From Klenkia taihuensis (GTDB lineage: Bacteria; Actinomycetota; Actinomycetes; Mycobacteriales; Geodermatophilaceae): a DNA stretch of 64,000 nucleotides. The DNA is taken from NCBI RefSeq assembly GCF_900112525.1, contig NZ_FOMD01000001.1:248001-312000 (forward strand), written 5' to 3'. The translations under genes and the position numbers were made by a program. This document shows positions 13,884-22,330 of the stretch, piece by piece (positions within the stretch are counted from its first letter, which is position 1; the number at the start of each line of letters is the position of its first letter). A model generated the notes under the pieces. It was not told the DNA's origin and did no database searches. It saw only the letters and a program-made list of their open reading frames with translations.

Positions 13884-14624
13884 TCAGACGGACACGTGCG
13901 CGAACAGGCCGGCGAGCAGGCCACCGATGATCGGCCCGACCACCGGCACCCAGGCGTAGCCCCAGTTGCTGCCGCCCTTGTTCTTGATGGGCAGGATGGC
14001 GTGCACGATGCGCGGGCCGAGGTCGCGGGCCGGGTTGATGGCGTAGCCGGTGGGCCCGCCCAGCGAAGCACCGATGCCGACGACGAGCAGGGCGACGGCC
14101 AGCGGGCCGATCTGGGTCGGGGTGTCGCCGAAGCGCAGCACGATGTAGACCAGCACGAACGTGCCGATCAGCTCGGTGATGACGTTGTCGGCGTGGCTCT
14201 TGATGGCCGGGCTGGTGGAGAAGGTGCCCAGGATGGTGCCGGGGTCGGTCTCGGCCTCGTAGTGCTTGCGGAAGGCCAGCCAGGCCAGCACGGCGCCGAT
14301 CATCGCGCCGACGAGCTCGCCGGCGAAGTAGGTCAGCGTCGAGGCGACGGTGATGGGCACGCCGGGGGCGTAGGTGTCCCCCGGGCCCACGAGCAGGCCG
14401 ACCGTGACCGCCGGGTTCAGGTGCGCGCCGGACTTCGCCGCGGCGTAGACGCCGGCGAAGACCGCCAGGCCCCAGCCGAAGATGATCACGATGTAGCCGC
14501 CGCCGAGGGCGCCGGACTTGGCCAGCAGGACGTTGGCGACGACGCCGACGCCGAGCAGGATGAGGATGGCCGTTCCGGTCACCTCGCTGCCGAACACGGT
14601 CAGCAGACTGGTGGTCTGGTCCAA
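13884..14624 (-). CDS. glpF: glycerol uptake facilitator, aquaporin family (GlpF)
   Basis: 246 aa MIP channel. Both half-helix motifs are intact: AHLNPAVTVG in the first half and AINPARDLGPR in the second. The Asp-Leu-Gly-Pro-Arg after the second NPA motif is the glyceroporin signature (Asp rather than a small residue), favouring glycerol over water. Six hydrophobic helices are visible. TTG start with AGGAG 7 bases upstream. Divergent from the IclR regulator; the 189-base intergenic region contains a dyad operator at 14760. Confidence 0.94.
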   Translation of the reverse strand: MDQTTSLLTVFGSEVTGTAILILLGVGVVANVLLAKSGALGGGYIVIIFGWGLAVFAGVYAAAKSGAHLNPAVTVGLLVGPGDTYAPGVPITVASTLTYFAGELVGAMIGAVLAWLAFRKHYEAETDPGTILGTFSTSPAIKSHADNVITELIGTFVLVYIVLRFGDTPTQIGPLAVALLVVGIGASLGGPTGYAINPARDLGPRIVHAILPIKNKGGSNWGYAWVPVVGPIIGGLLAGLFAHVSV

Positions 14625-14759
14625 GGTCGTTCTCCTGTCACGTGGCCCGCGGCGGTGCGGGCCGGTCCACGCCGAGGGGTACCGCCTGTGTCCCCGATCA
14701 CCCCCCGGCGCTGTCGGGGGGACGCTAGGTGGGCCCGATCACCTCGCGGAAGCGCCGGA

Positions 14760-14776
14760 GTGCGACATGGTCGGAC
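14760..14776. promoter_or_regulatory. candidate IclR/GylR operator, copy 1
   Basis: Seventeen bases fitting GT-N-CGAC-N3-GTCG-N-AC, a dyad of 6 matched positions per arm. It lies in the divergent glpF/iclR region just upstream of the iclR -10 element. The same dyad recurs upstream of glpD at 17041. Assignment to the adjacent IclR protein is inferred from this pairing. Confidence 0.6.
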
Positions 14777-14800
14777 AGGACCGGAGGGTGCCGGATGCCC

Positions 14801-14813
14801 TAGGTTCCGCGGT
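14801..14813 (+). promoter_or_regulatory. -10 element of a leaderless iclR transcript
   Basis: TAGGTT at 14801-14806 is followed by 7 bases and then the GTG start of iclR at 14814. There is no Shine-Dalgarno sequence. This spacing places transcription initiation at the start codon. No clear -35 is seen, and the dyad at 14760-14776 occupies that area. Confidence 0.55.
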
Positions 14814-15533
14814 GTGCCCGGATCCGTGCAGTCCCTCGAGCGGGCGGCCGCGATCCTGCAGGTGGTCGCCGGCAGCGGCGGCACGCTCGGGGTCACCGAC
14901 ATCGCCGCGGCCGTCGGGCTGCCCAAGACCACCGCGCACAGCCTGCTCCGCACGCTGCTCGGCGTCCGGTTCGTCGAGCAGGACCGCGAGGGCCGCTACG
15001 CGCTGGGCCCGGGCCTGCTCCGCCTGGGCGCGGCCCACCTCGACGTGAACGAGCTGCGCTCCCGCGGGTCGAACTGGACCGACGCGCTGGCCTCCCGCAG
15101 CGGCCACGCCGTCCGGCTGGCCACCCTGGACCGCGAGCAGGTCCGCGTGGTGCACCACGTCTTCCGCCCCGACGACTCCGTCCAGGTGCTCGACGTCGGC
15201 GCGGTGCTGCCCGCCGACCGGACGGCGCTGGGCACGGTGCTGCTCGCCTTCGCCCCGCACCGCTCGGTGCGCGGCGCCGTCGACGCCCGCCGGGCCGACG
15301 TCGCCGCCGTCCGCGCCCGCGGCTGGGCGGTCGAGGACGGCGGCCACGAACCGGGGACGGCGGGGCTGGCCGCACCGGTGCGCGGCTCCACCGGGCTGGT
15401 GGTCGCGGCGCTGGGCATCAGCGGGCCGGCCGAGTCGGTGCTGGACCGGCAGCACCAGGCGCGGCCCCTGCTGGTGTCGATGGTGGTCGAGTCGGCGCAG
15501 GCCATCTCCCGCGAGCTGGGCTGGCATGGCTGA
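14814..15533 (+). CDS. IclR-family regulator of the glycerol locus (GylR-like)
   Basis: 239 aa. N-terminal winged helix-turn-helix: VQSLERAAAILQVVAGSG, then TDIAAAVGLPKTTAHSLLRTL (about residues 25-45) and the wing YALGPGLLRLG. The C-terminal effector domain (about 75-235) has DVGAVLPADRTALGTVLLAF and the AAPVRGSTGLVVAALGISGP block typical of IclR proteins. Its position between glpF-glpK and glpK2-glpD matches Streptomyces GylR, the glycerol repressor. Probably leaderless. It overlaps glpK2 by 8 bases, so the second kinase is translationally coupled to the regulator. Confidence 0.9.
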   Translation: MPGSVQSLERAAAILQVVAGSGGTLGVTDIAAAVGLPKTTAHSLLRTLLGVRFVEQDREGRYALGPGLLRLGAAHLDVNELRSRGSNWTDALASRSGHAVRLATLDREQVRVVHHVFRPDDSVQVLDVGAVLPADRTALGTVLLAFAPHRSVRGAVDARRADVAAVRARGWAVEDGGHEPGTAGLAAPVRGSTGLVVAALGISGPAESVLDRQHQARPLLVSMVVESAQAISRELGWHG

Positions 15534-17031
15534 CCGCGTCGTCCTCGCCGTGGACCAGGGCACCACGTCCACCCGCTCCATCGTGTTCGACCGCGGCGGC
15601 CGGCTGGTCTCGGTGCGCCAGCGCGAGCACCGGCAGTACTTCCCCCGACCGGGCTGGGTCGAGCACGACCCGATGGAGATCTGGGCGAACACCCAGCGGA
15701 CCGCGGCCCAGGCGCTGCGCGACGCGGCGTCCTCGGCCGGCGAGGTGGTGGCCCTCGGCATCGCCAACCAGCGCGAGACCACCGTGGTGTGGGACCGCGC
15801 CACCGGCCGGCCGGTCACCCGGGCCATCGTCTGGCAGGACACCCGCACCGCGGACCTGGTGAGCCGGCTGGCGGCCCGGCCCGACGCAGCCGTCGTCCGG
15901 GAGCGCAGCGGCATGGACATCGCCGGCTACTTCGCCGGGCCCCGCCTGCGCTGGGTGCTCGACCACGTGCCCCGTGCCCGCGAGCGGGCCGAGGCCGGCG
16001 AGCTGCTGTTCGGCACGATGGAGACCTGGCTGGTCTGGAACCTCACCGGCGGCCCGGACGGCGGCGTGCACGTCACCGACGTGACCAACGCCAGCCGGAC
16101 GTCGCTGATGGACTGCCGCAGCTGCACCTGGGACCCCGTCCTGCTGGACTTCTTCGGCATCCCCGCCGCGCTGCTGCCCGAGATCCGGCCGTCGGTCGGC
16201 GAGCTGGGGACCGCGACCGCGCTGGGCTCGCCGATCCCGATCACCGGCACCCTCGGCGACCAGCAGGCGGCGCTGTTCGGGCAGGCCTGCTTCGCCCCGG
16301 GCGAGGCCAAGTGCACCTACGGGACCGGCAGCTTCCTGCTGCAGAACACCGGCACCGAGCTGGTGCGGACCCGCTCCGGGTCGATCTCCACGGTGGCCTA
16401 CCAGCTGGCCGGGGAGCCGGTGCACTACGCGCTGGAGGGGTCGGTCGCCGTCGCCGGCGCCCTGGTGCAGTGGCTGCGCGACGGGCTGGGCCTGATCGGC
16501 ACCGCCCCCGAGATCGAGACGCTGGCCCGCACGGTGGAGGACAACGGCGGCTGCTACGTCGTCCCCGCGTTCTCCGGGCTGCTCGCCCCGCACTGGCGCG
16601 GCGAGGCCCGCGGGCTGGTCGCCGGGCTGACCTCCTACGTCACCAAGGGCCACCTGGCGCGGGCGGTGCTGGAGGCGACCGGCTGGCAGACCCGCGACGT
16701 CGTCCTGGCGATGGCCGCGGACTCCGGGCTGCAGCTGCCGTCCCTGCGGGTGGACGGCGGGATGACCACCAACAACCTGCTCATGCAGTTCGTCGCCGAC
16801 GTGCTGGACACCCCCGTCGTCCGGCCGATGGTCGGCGAGACCGTCTCCCTCGGTGCGGCCTACGCCGCGGGCCTGGCCGTGGGGCTGTGGGCCGACGTCG
16901 AGGCGTTGCGCCGCAACTGGCACCGCTCGGCCCAGTGGAGCCCGGTCCCGGCGCGGGCCGCGCAGCTGGCCGCCGAGCACCCGACCTGGGAGAAGGCGGT
17001 CCGGCTGTCCATCGCGTGGGGCGCCGACTAG
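15526..17031 (+). CDS. glpK2: glycerol kinase 2, regulator-coupled paralogue
   Basis: 501 aa FGGY kinase, intact. Shows [68 protein letters not shown] and LRVDGGMTTNNLLMQF. All substrate-contact motifs shared with the first kinase are retained, so it is a true second glycerol kinase or a kinase for a close analogue. Differences cluster at the TRTADLV/RTGKIC region and the C-terminus (IAWGAD). The ATG at 15526 lies within the last codons of iclR. The gene symbol is a working label. Confidence 0.9.
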   Translation: MADRVVLAVDQGTTSTRSIVFDRGGRLVSVRQREHRQYFPRPGWVEHDPMEIWANTQRTAAQALRDAASSAGEVVALGIANQRETTVVWDRATGRPVTRAIVWQDTRTADLVSRLAARPDAAVVRERSGMDIAGYFAGPRLRWVLDHVPRARERAEAGELLFGTMETWLVWNLTGGPDGGVHVTDVTNASRTSLMDCRSCTWDPVLLDFFGIPAALLPEIRPSVGELGTATALGSPIPITGTLGDQQAALFGQACFAPGEAKCTYGTGSFLLQNTGTELVRTRSGSISTVAYQLAGEPVHYALEGSVAVAGALVQWLRDGLGLIGTAPEIETLARTVEDNGGCYVVPAFSGLLAPHWRGEARGLVAGLTSYVTKGHLARAVLEATGWQTRDVVLAMAADSGLQLPSLRVDGGMTTNNLLMQFVADVLDTPVVRPMVGETVSLGAAYAAGLAVGLWADVEALRRNWHRSAQWSPVPARAAQLAAEHPTWEKAVRLSIAWGAD

Positions 17032-17040
17032 CCACCAGGT

Positions 17041-17057
17041 GTGCGACATCGTCGTAC
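17041..17057. promoter_or_regulatory. candidate IclR/GylR operator, copy 2
   Basis: GTGCGACATCGTCGTAC, a dyad with arms GT-G-CGAC and GTCG-T-AC around ATC. It shares the pattern GT-N-CGAC-N3-GTCG-N-AC with the copy at 14760; the first nine bases GTGCGACAT are identical. It lies 10 bases after the glpK2 stop and 94 bases before glpD, suggesting that glpD has its own regulated promoter. Confidence 0.6.
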
Positions 17058-17151
17058 GGCTCGCGTCGCAGGGGCGGTGCGCCGGTCCTACCGTGGCGGT
17101 CGAGCGTCCGGAGCAGAGCCGCGCCGGACTCGACGTCGCGAGGAGTTCGCC

Positions 17152-18882
17152 ATGTCCGCCGTCCCGTCCCTGGGTCCCGAGCAGCGCGCCGCCGCGTGGG
17201 CCGCGCTGGCCGCGGAGGAGTACGAGGTCCTCGTCGTCGGCGGCGGTGTCACCGGCGCCGGCGTCGCCCTGGACGCCGCCACCCGCGGACTGAAGACCGC
17301 CCTGGTCGAGGCCCGCGACTTCGCGTCGGGCACCTCGTCGCGGTCCTCCAAGCTCTTCCACGGCGGCCTGCGCTACCTGGAGCAGTTCGACTTCGGCCTG
17401 GTCCGCGAGGCGCTGCACGAGCGCGACCTCGCGGTCAACCGGATCAGCCCGCACCTGGTCAAGCCGCTGCAGTTCCTCTACCCGCTCACCCACCGCGTGT
17501 GGGAGCGGCCCTACGTCACCGCGGGCCTGGCCCTCTACGACGGCCTGGCCCGGTTCGGCGCGCTCAGCGAGCCGATGCCCGCGCAGAAGCACCTGACCCG
17601 CACCGGCGCCCGCAAGCTCTTCCCGGCGCTGCGGCCCGACGCGCTGGTCGGCGCCGTCCGCTACTACGACGCGCAGGCCGACGACGCCCGGCACACCCTC
17701 ACCGTCGCCCTCACCGCGGCCAGGTACGGCGCCACCGTGCTCAACTCCGCCGAGGTCGTCTCCTTCACCCGCGTGGGCGGCCGCGTCGTCGGCGCCCGGG
17801 TGCGCGACGTGGAGACCGGCCAGGAGGTCGACGTCAGGAGCGAGGTCGTGGTCAACGCGACCGGCGTGTGGACCGACGACCTGCAGACCCTGGTGGGCGG
17901 CCGCGGCCGGTTCCACGTGCGCGCCTCCAAGGGCGTGCACATCGTCGTCCCGCGCGACCGGATCAACGGCGAGACCGGGCTGATCCTCAAGACCGAGAAG
18001 TCGGTCCTGTTCGTCATCCCGTGGGGCTCGCACTGGATCGTCGGCACCACCGACACCGACTGGGACCTGGACAAGGCCCACCCGGCCGCGTCCAAGGCCG
18101 ACATCGACTACATCCTCGAGCACGTCAACCAGGTGCTCACCACGCCGCTGTCGCACGAGGACATCTCCGGCGTCTACGCCGGCCTGCGCCCGCTGCTGTC
18201 CGGGGAGTCCGAGGACACCAGCCAGCTCTCCCGCGAGCACGCCGTCGCCCGCCCCTCGCCCGGCGTCATCTCCGTCGCCGGCGGCAAGTACACGACCTAC
18301 CGGCCGATGGCCGCCGACGCCGTGGACGCCGTCGCCGAGGACGTCACCCGGACCGTCCCGGCCAGCGTCACCGAGGACATCCCGCTGCTGGGCGCCGAGG
18401 GCTACCACGCGATGGTCAACTCCCTCGACCGGCTGGCCGAGCAGTGGGGCATCGGCCGCTACCGGGCCGAGCACCTGCTCAACCGGTTCGGCTCGATGAC
18501 CCCCGATGTGCTCGCGCTGGCCGCCGAGGACCGCGACCTCCTCCAGCCCGTGCCCGGCGCGGAGGAGTACCTCATGGTCGAGATGGTCTGGGGCGCCGCG
18601 CACGAGGGCGCCCTGCACCTGGACGACCTGCTCGCCCGCCGCACCCGCATCTCCATCGAGACCCCGCACCGCGGCACCGAGTCCGCCGAGCCGGTGGCCC
18701 GCGCCGTCGCCGGCGTCCTCGGGTGGGACGAGGAGCGGATCGGCAACGAGGTGGCCTCCTACGCCGCCCGGGTCGAGGCCGAGCGCCGCTCGCAGACCGA
18801 GGCCGACGACCAGGCGGCCGACGCCGTCCGGGTCGCCGCCCCGGACACCCGCGCCGTCGCCGTGGGCCGCGCCCTGGTGTGA
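17152..18882 (+). CDS. glpD: aerobic glycerol-3-phosphate dehydrogenase (GlpD)
   Basis: 576 aa, the typical length. FAD-binding Rossmann motif LVVGGGVTGAGVALDAATRG (about residues 25-44) is followed by FASGTSSRSSKLFHGGLRYLEQ, the signature of GlpD/GlpA. The central WIVGTTDTDWD and SVAGGKYTTYRPMA segments and the C-terminal helical domain are present. It oxidises glycerol 3-phosphate to DHAP, passing electrons to quinone at the membrane. ATG 17152 has AGGAG 6 bases upstream. It completes the glpFK-glpD pathway in this locus. Confidence 0.96.
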   Translation: MSAVPSLGPEQRAAAWAALAAEEYEVLVVGGGVTGAGVALDAATRGLKTALVEARDFASGTSSRSSKLFHGGLRYLEQFDFGLVREALHERDLAVNRISPHLVKPLQFLYPLTHRVWERPYVTAGLALYDGLARFGALSEPMPAQKHLTRTGARKLFPALRPDALVGAVRYYDAQADDARHTLTVALTAARYGATVLNSAEVVSFTRVGGRVVGARVRDVETGQEVDVRSEVVVNATGVWTDDLQTLVGGRGRFHVRASKGVHIVVPRDRINGETGLILKTEKSVLFVIPWGSHWIVGTTDTDWDLDKAHPAASKADIDYILEHVNQVLTTPLSHEDISGVYAGLRPLLSGESEDTSQLSREHAVARPSPGVISVAGGKYTTYRPMAADAVDAVAEDVTRTVPASVTEDIPLLGAEGYHAMVNSLDRLAEQWGIGRYRAEHLLNRFGSMTPDVLALAAEDRDLLQPVPGAEEYLMVEMVWGAAHEGALHLDDLLARRTRISIETPHRGTESAEPVARAVAGVLGWDEERIGNEVASYAARVEAERRSQTEADDQAADAVRVAAPDTRAVAVGRALV

Positions 18883-18888
18883 GCACGT

Positions 18889-18912
18889 GCCGCCGGGGGC
18901 AACCCCGGCGGC
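18889..18912 (+). terminator. 10-bp hairpin with GCAA tetraloop between glpD and the SRPBCC gene
   Basis: Stem GCCGCCGGGG / CCCCGGCGGC closed by GCAA, a GNRA-type tetraloop. It begins 6 bases after the glpD stop and ends exactly at the base before the ATG at 18913. It could end the glpD transcript or, in read-through RNA, hide the ribosome entry site of the next gene. No U-tract. Confidence 0.55.
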
Positions 18913-19347
18913 ATGCCGACCGTCGAGCGCACCTTCGTCGTCCCCGCCCCCCTCGAGAAGGTGGGGCCCTACCTCGCCGACTTCGCCAACGCCGAGGCCT
19001 GGGACCCGGGCACGAAGACCTGCACCCCGCTCGACGGCCAGCCGGTCCAGGTCGGCTCCCGCTGGCACAACGTCAGCGAGTTCATGGGCCGGGAGACCGA
19101 GCTGGAGTACCGGCTGGAGGTCTGGGAGCCCGACCACGTCCGGCTGGTCGGTGACAACAAGACGGTGACGTCGCACGACGACATCACCCTGCGCGCCGTC
19201 GACGCGGGCTCCACCGAGGTCACCTACCACGCCGAGTTCGACTTCCACGGCGTCGCGGCCCTCGCCGGCCCGCTGCTCAAGCCCGCCCTGGAGAAGCTGG
19301 GCGACGACGTCGTCGAGCAGATGACCGAGGCGGTCCGCCGGCTCTGA
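18913..19347 (+). CDS. SRPBCC-family protein (polyketide cyclase/lipid-binding fold)
   Basis: 144 aa. PTVERTFVVPAPLEKVGPYLADFANAEAWDPG is the classical opening of START/Bet v1-like SRPBCC proteins, followed by GSRWHNVSEFMGRETELEYRL and a C-terminal amphipathic helix (LLKPALEKLGDDVVEQMTEAV). These proteins bind hydrophobic ligands in an internal cavity; no catalytic residues can be assigned. No ribosome binding site is available because a GC hairpin ends directly at the ATG. Upstream of the TetR-MMPL pair but separated from it by the TetR operator. Confidence 0.85.
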   Translation: MPTVERTFVVPAPLEKVGPYLADFANAEAWDPGTKTCTPLDGQPVQVGSRWHNVSEFMGRETELEYRLEVWEPDHVRLVGDNKTVTSHDDITLRAVDAGSTEVTYHAEFDFHGVAALAGPLLKPALEKLGDDVVEQMTEAVRRL

Positions 19348-19357
19348 CCGCCCGCGC

Positions 19358-19390
19358 GATGCAGGGCTGTACCCAATACAGTCCTGCATC
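19358..19390 (+). promoter_or_regulatory. TetR operator overlapping a leaderless promoter
   Basis: Inverted repeat with 14-base arms (GATGCAGGGCTGTA and TACAGTCCTGCATC, 13 of 14 paired) around CCCAA. TACAGT at 19377-19382 in the right arm is a good -10 element, 8 bases before the GTG start of tetR. Repressor binding would cover the core promoter, so autoregulation is strongly suggested by layout. Confidence 0.7.
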
Positions 19391-19999
19391 GTGAGTGCCC
19401 CGACGACCCGCCGCCGGGCGGTCACCGTCGAGCGCCTGCTCGACGCGGCGCTGGAGACCTTCGCCGAGACCGGTTTCGCCGCGGCCAGCGTGGAGGACAT
19501 CTGCCGCCGCGGCGGCTTCACCCGCGGTGCCTTCTACTCCAGCTTCAGCACCAAGCACGAGCTGTTCGCCGCGCTGATGACCCGCGAGACCGCCCGCGAG
19601 CTGGCCGCCGCGGAGCAGCTGGTCGCCGCGGTGTCCGGCGCCGCCGACCCGCTGGTCGCCGCCGTCGACCGGGTGGCCGACCTGCTCGCCGCCGGCCGCA
19701 CCTGGACCCTGGTGCTCACCGAGTACCAGCTGCTGGCCGCCCGCGACGCCGACGCCGCCGCCCTGCTCGACCGGTTCGCAGCCGGCATGACCACCCAGGT
19801 CGCCGAGGTGCTCACCCGCGCCGCGGAGACCCTCGGCACCACCCTCACCGCGCCCGCGGCCGACGTCGCCCAGGCCTTCCTCGCCCTGCACCACGGCCTC
19901 GCCCTGGCCTCGGCCAGCACGCCCGGCACCCCCGTGGGCGCGCTCGAGCGCACCGCCTTCCTCGCCCTCGTCCGGGGCGTCACCGCCCCCACCCCGTAG
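19391..19999 (+). CDS. TetR-family repressor of the adjacent MMPL exporter
   Basis: 202 aa. N-terminal HTH: RRRAVTVERLLDAALETFAETGFAAASVEDICRRGGFTRGAFYSSFSTKHELFAALM (about residues 7-62), the standard TetR DNA-binding domain. The C-terminal ligand domain is Ala/Leu-rich and unspecific. The GTG start directly follows its operator. The AGGAG for the MMPL gene overlaps the tetR stop codon (19997-20002), so the two form a coupled operon. Likely senses a substrate of the exporter. Confidence 0.9.
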   Translation: MSAPTTRRRAVTVERLLDAALETFAETGFAAASVEDICRRGGFTRGAFYSSFSTKHELFAALMTRETARELAAAEQLVAAVSGAADPLVAAVDRVADLLAAGRTWTLVLTEYQLLAARDADAAALLDRFAAGMTTQVAEVLTRAAETLGTTLTAPAADVAQAFLALHHGLALASASTPGTPVGALERTAFLALVRGVTAPTP

Positions 20000-20007
20000 G
20001 AGCCCCC

Positions 20008-22290
20008 GTGTCCACCTTGCTGCAGCGGCTCGGCCGCGCCTCCTTCCGCAACCGGTGGGTCGTCGTCGCCGTCTGGGTGCTGGTCCTCGCCGGCGTCGCG
20101 GCCGCCGTGCTGGTGCGCGGGCTGTCCTTCGACGACCGGTTCACCATCCCCGGTTCGGAGTCCCAGCAGGCCCTCGACCGGCTCACCGAGGTCTCCCCGG
20201 CCGCGGCCGGCGCCAGCGCCCAGGTCGTGTTCATCGCCCCCGACGGGTCCGGCGTGGCCGACCCGGCCTACCAGCAGGCCATCGAGTCCACCGTGCAGGC
20301 GATGGGCCAGGTCGCCGACGTCGGCGCCGTCGTCGACCCCTTCCAGTCCCAGGCCATCAGCCTCGACGGCCGCGCGGCCCTGGCCAACGTGCAGTACACG
20401 GTCAACAACACCCTGCTGGCCGACGACGCCCTCGAGCAGCTGCAGGAGGCCACCACGGCCGCCTCGGACGCCGGGCTCACCGTCGACGTCGGCGGCAACG
20501 CCTTCCAGACCACGGCGGTGACCGTGGGGCCGCTGGAGTTCGTCGGCGTCGCGGTGGCCGTCGCCGTCCTCGCGATCGCCCTGGGCTCGCTGCTGGCCGC
20601 CGGGATGAACCTGCTGACCGCGCTGGTCGGCGTCGCGGTCGGGCTGCTCGGGTTCCTGGCCATCGGCAGCTTCACCACGCTGTCCTCGTCGGCCCCGACG
20701 CTGGCGCTGATGATCGGCCTGGCGGTCGGCATCGACTACACGCTGTTCATCCTGTCCCGGCACCGCACCCAGCTGGCCGCGGGCGCCGACCCCGAGCAGT
20801 CGGCGGGCCGGGCCGTGGGCACCGCCGGGTCGGCGGTGGTGTTCGCCGGGCTCACCGTGGTGGTCGCCCTCGCCGGGCTCTCGGTGGTCGGCATCCCCTT
20901 CCTGACCGTGATGGGCCTGGGCGCCGCGGGCACCGTGCTGGTCGCCGTCGCCGTCGCGCTGACCCTGGTCCCGGCGCTGATGGGCTTCGCCGGCGCCCGG
21001 CTGACGCCGAAGCCGGGCAGCCGCACCGCCCGCCTGGAGGCGGCCAGCGCGTCGGGCGGCCGGTCGCTCGGCGTCCGCTGGGCCGCGCTGGTCACCCGCC
21101 TGCCGTGGCTGACCGCGCTGCTGGTGGTCGCCGGGCTGCTGGTGGTCGCGCTGCCGACCACCAAGCTGGAGCTCGCGCTGCCGGACAACGGCACCGCCGC
21201 CGAGGGCAGCTCCCAGCGGGCCACCTACGAGGCCGTCGCGGAGTACTTCGGCCCGGGCCTGAACGGCCCGCTGGTCGTGCTGCTCGACGGCGTCGACGCC
21301 GCGGACGGCCAGGCCGGTGCGCAGGCCGTCGCGCAGGCCGTCGGCGGCACGCCCGGGCTGCTGCCCGGCACCTCCACCGGCGGGCTGGACGACGTCCTGG
21401 CCGCCGTCCCCCAGCAGCTCGGCGAGACCACCTGGCTGATCCAGGTCATCCCCGAGAGCGGCCCGCAGGACGAGGCCACCACCCGGCTGGTCGGCGACAT
21501 CCGCGACCTGGCCCCGCAGCTGGAGCAGCAGACCGGCGGCACGATCGCCGTCACCGGGCAGACCGCGGTGGCCATCGACGTCTCCAGCACCCTGGGTGCC
21601 GCGCTGGTGCCCTTCGCCCTGGTGGTCGTGGGCCTGTCGGTGGTCCTGCTGCTGCTGGTCTTCCGCTCGGTGCTGGTGCCGGTCAAGGCCGCGCTGGGGT
21701 TCCTGCTGTCGGTGGTCGCCTCCTTCGGCGCCGTGGTCGCGGTGTTCCAGTGGGGCTGGCTGATCGACCTGTTCGGGGTGGCCAGCGCCGGGCCGGTGGT
21801 CAGCCTGATGCCGATCATCCTCATCGCGGTGCTGTTCGGGCTGGCGATGGACTACGAGGTCTTCCTGGTCTCCCGCATGCGCGAGGCCTACGTGCACGGC
21901 GCCTCCCCGCGCGAGGCCGTGCTCGAGGGCATGCGGCACGCGGCCAGGGTCGTCACCGCCGCGGCGCTGATCATGTTCTCCGTGTTCGCCAGCTTCCTCA
22001 CCATCGACGAGCCGGTGGTGAAGTCCATCGCCTTCGGCCTGGCGGTGGGCGTGCTGATCGACGCCTTCCTGGTGCGGATGACGCTGGTGCCCGCCGTCCT
22101 CGTGCTCATGGGCCGGTCGGCCTGGTGGCTGCCGCGCTGGGCGGAGAAGGTGCTGCCCGACCTCGACGTCGAGGGGGCGAAGCTGGACGCACCGACCCGC
22201 CACGGCGCGCACGAGGCCCCCGAGGACGGGCCCCGCGAGCCCGCCGCGGCGGCCGGTGGGCGCGGGCGGCACGAGGCACCCGGCGACTGA
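20008..22290 (+). CDS. MMPL-family RND transporter 1
   Basis: 760 aa. RND topology: helix at residues about 18-38, a large extracytoplasmic domain, helices 2-6 (about 170-330), a second loop, and helices 8-12 (about 525-700). Conserved MMPL signatures are visible: GIDYTLFILSRHR after helix 4 and LAMDYEVFLVSRMREAY in the second half, with the proton-relay Asp-Tyr pairs. Fusion-free, with a charged Ala/Glu/His C-terminal tail. GTG start with AGGAG overlapping the tetR stop. Probable export of lipids or amphipathic drugs. Confidence 0.92.
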   Translation: MSTLLQRLGRASFRNRWVVVAVWVLVLAGVAAAVLVRGLSFDDRFTIPGSESQQALDRLTEVSPAAAGASAQVVFIAPDGSGVADPAYQQAIESTVQAMGQVADVGAVVDPFQSQAISLDGRAALANVQYTVNNTLLADDALEQLQEATTAASDAGLTVDVGGNAFQTTAVTVGPLEFVGVAVAVAVLAIALGSLLAAGMNLLTALVGVAVGLLGFLAIGSFTTLSSSAPTLALMIGLAVGIDYTLFILSRHRTQLAAGADPEQSAGRAVGTAGSAVVFAGLTVVVALAGLSVVGIPFLTVMGLGAAGTVLVAVAVALTLVPALMGFAGARLTPKPGSRTARLEAASASGGRSLGVRWAALVTRLPWLTALLVVAGLLVVALPTTKLELALPDNGTAAEGSSQRATYEAVAEYFGPGLNGPLVVLLDGVDAADGQAGAQAVAQAVGGTPGLLPGTSTGGLDDVLAAVPQQLGETTWLIQVIPESGPQDEATTRLVGDIRDLAPQLEQQTGGTIAVTGQTAVAIDVSSTLGAALVPFALVVVGLSVVLLLLVFRSVLVPVKAALGFLLSVVASFGAVVAVFQWGWLIDLFGVASAGPVVSLMPIILIAVLFGLAMDYEVFLVSRMREAYVHGASPREAVLEGMRHAARVVTAAALIMFSVFASFLTIDEPVVKSIAFGLAVGVLIDAFLVRMTLVPAVLVLMGRSAWWLPRWAEKVLPDLDVEGAKLDAPTRHGAHEAPEDGPREPAAAAGGRGRHEAPGD

Positions 22291-22330
22291 CCTGACCGGG
22301 AGCGGCGGCCGGGTCGGCCACACTGCAGGG

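Noticed and set aside
17914-17925. Additional parS-like half-site TTCCACGTGCGC in glpD
   Set aside because: Only one arm matches (right arm GTGCGC), so it does not fit the palindrome and was left out of the four-site count.
15418-19521. Long minus-strand open frame across iclR, glpK2, glpD and tetR
   Set aside because: Shadow of four well-supported plus-strand genes; composition is Gly/Arg/His-rich with no family motifs.
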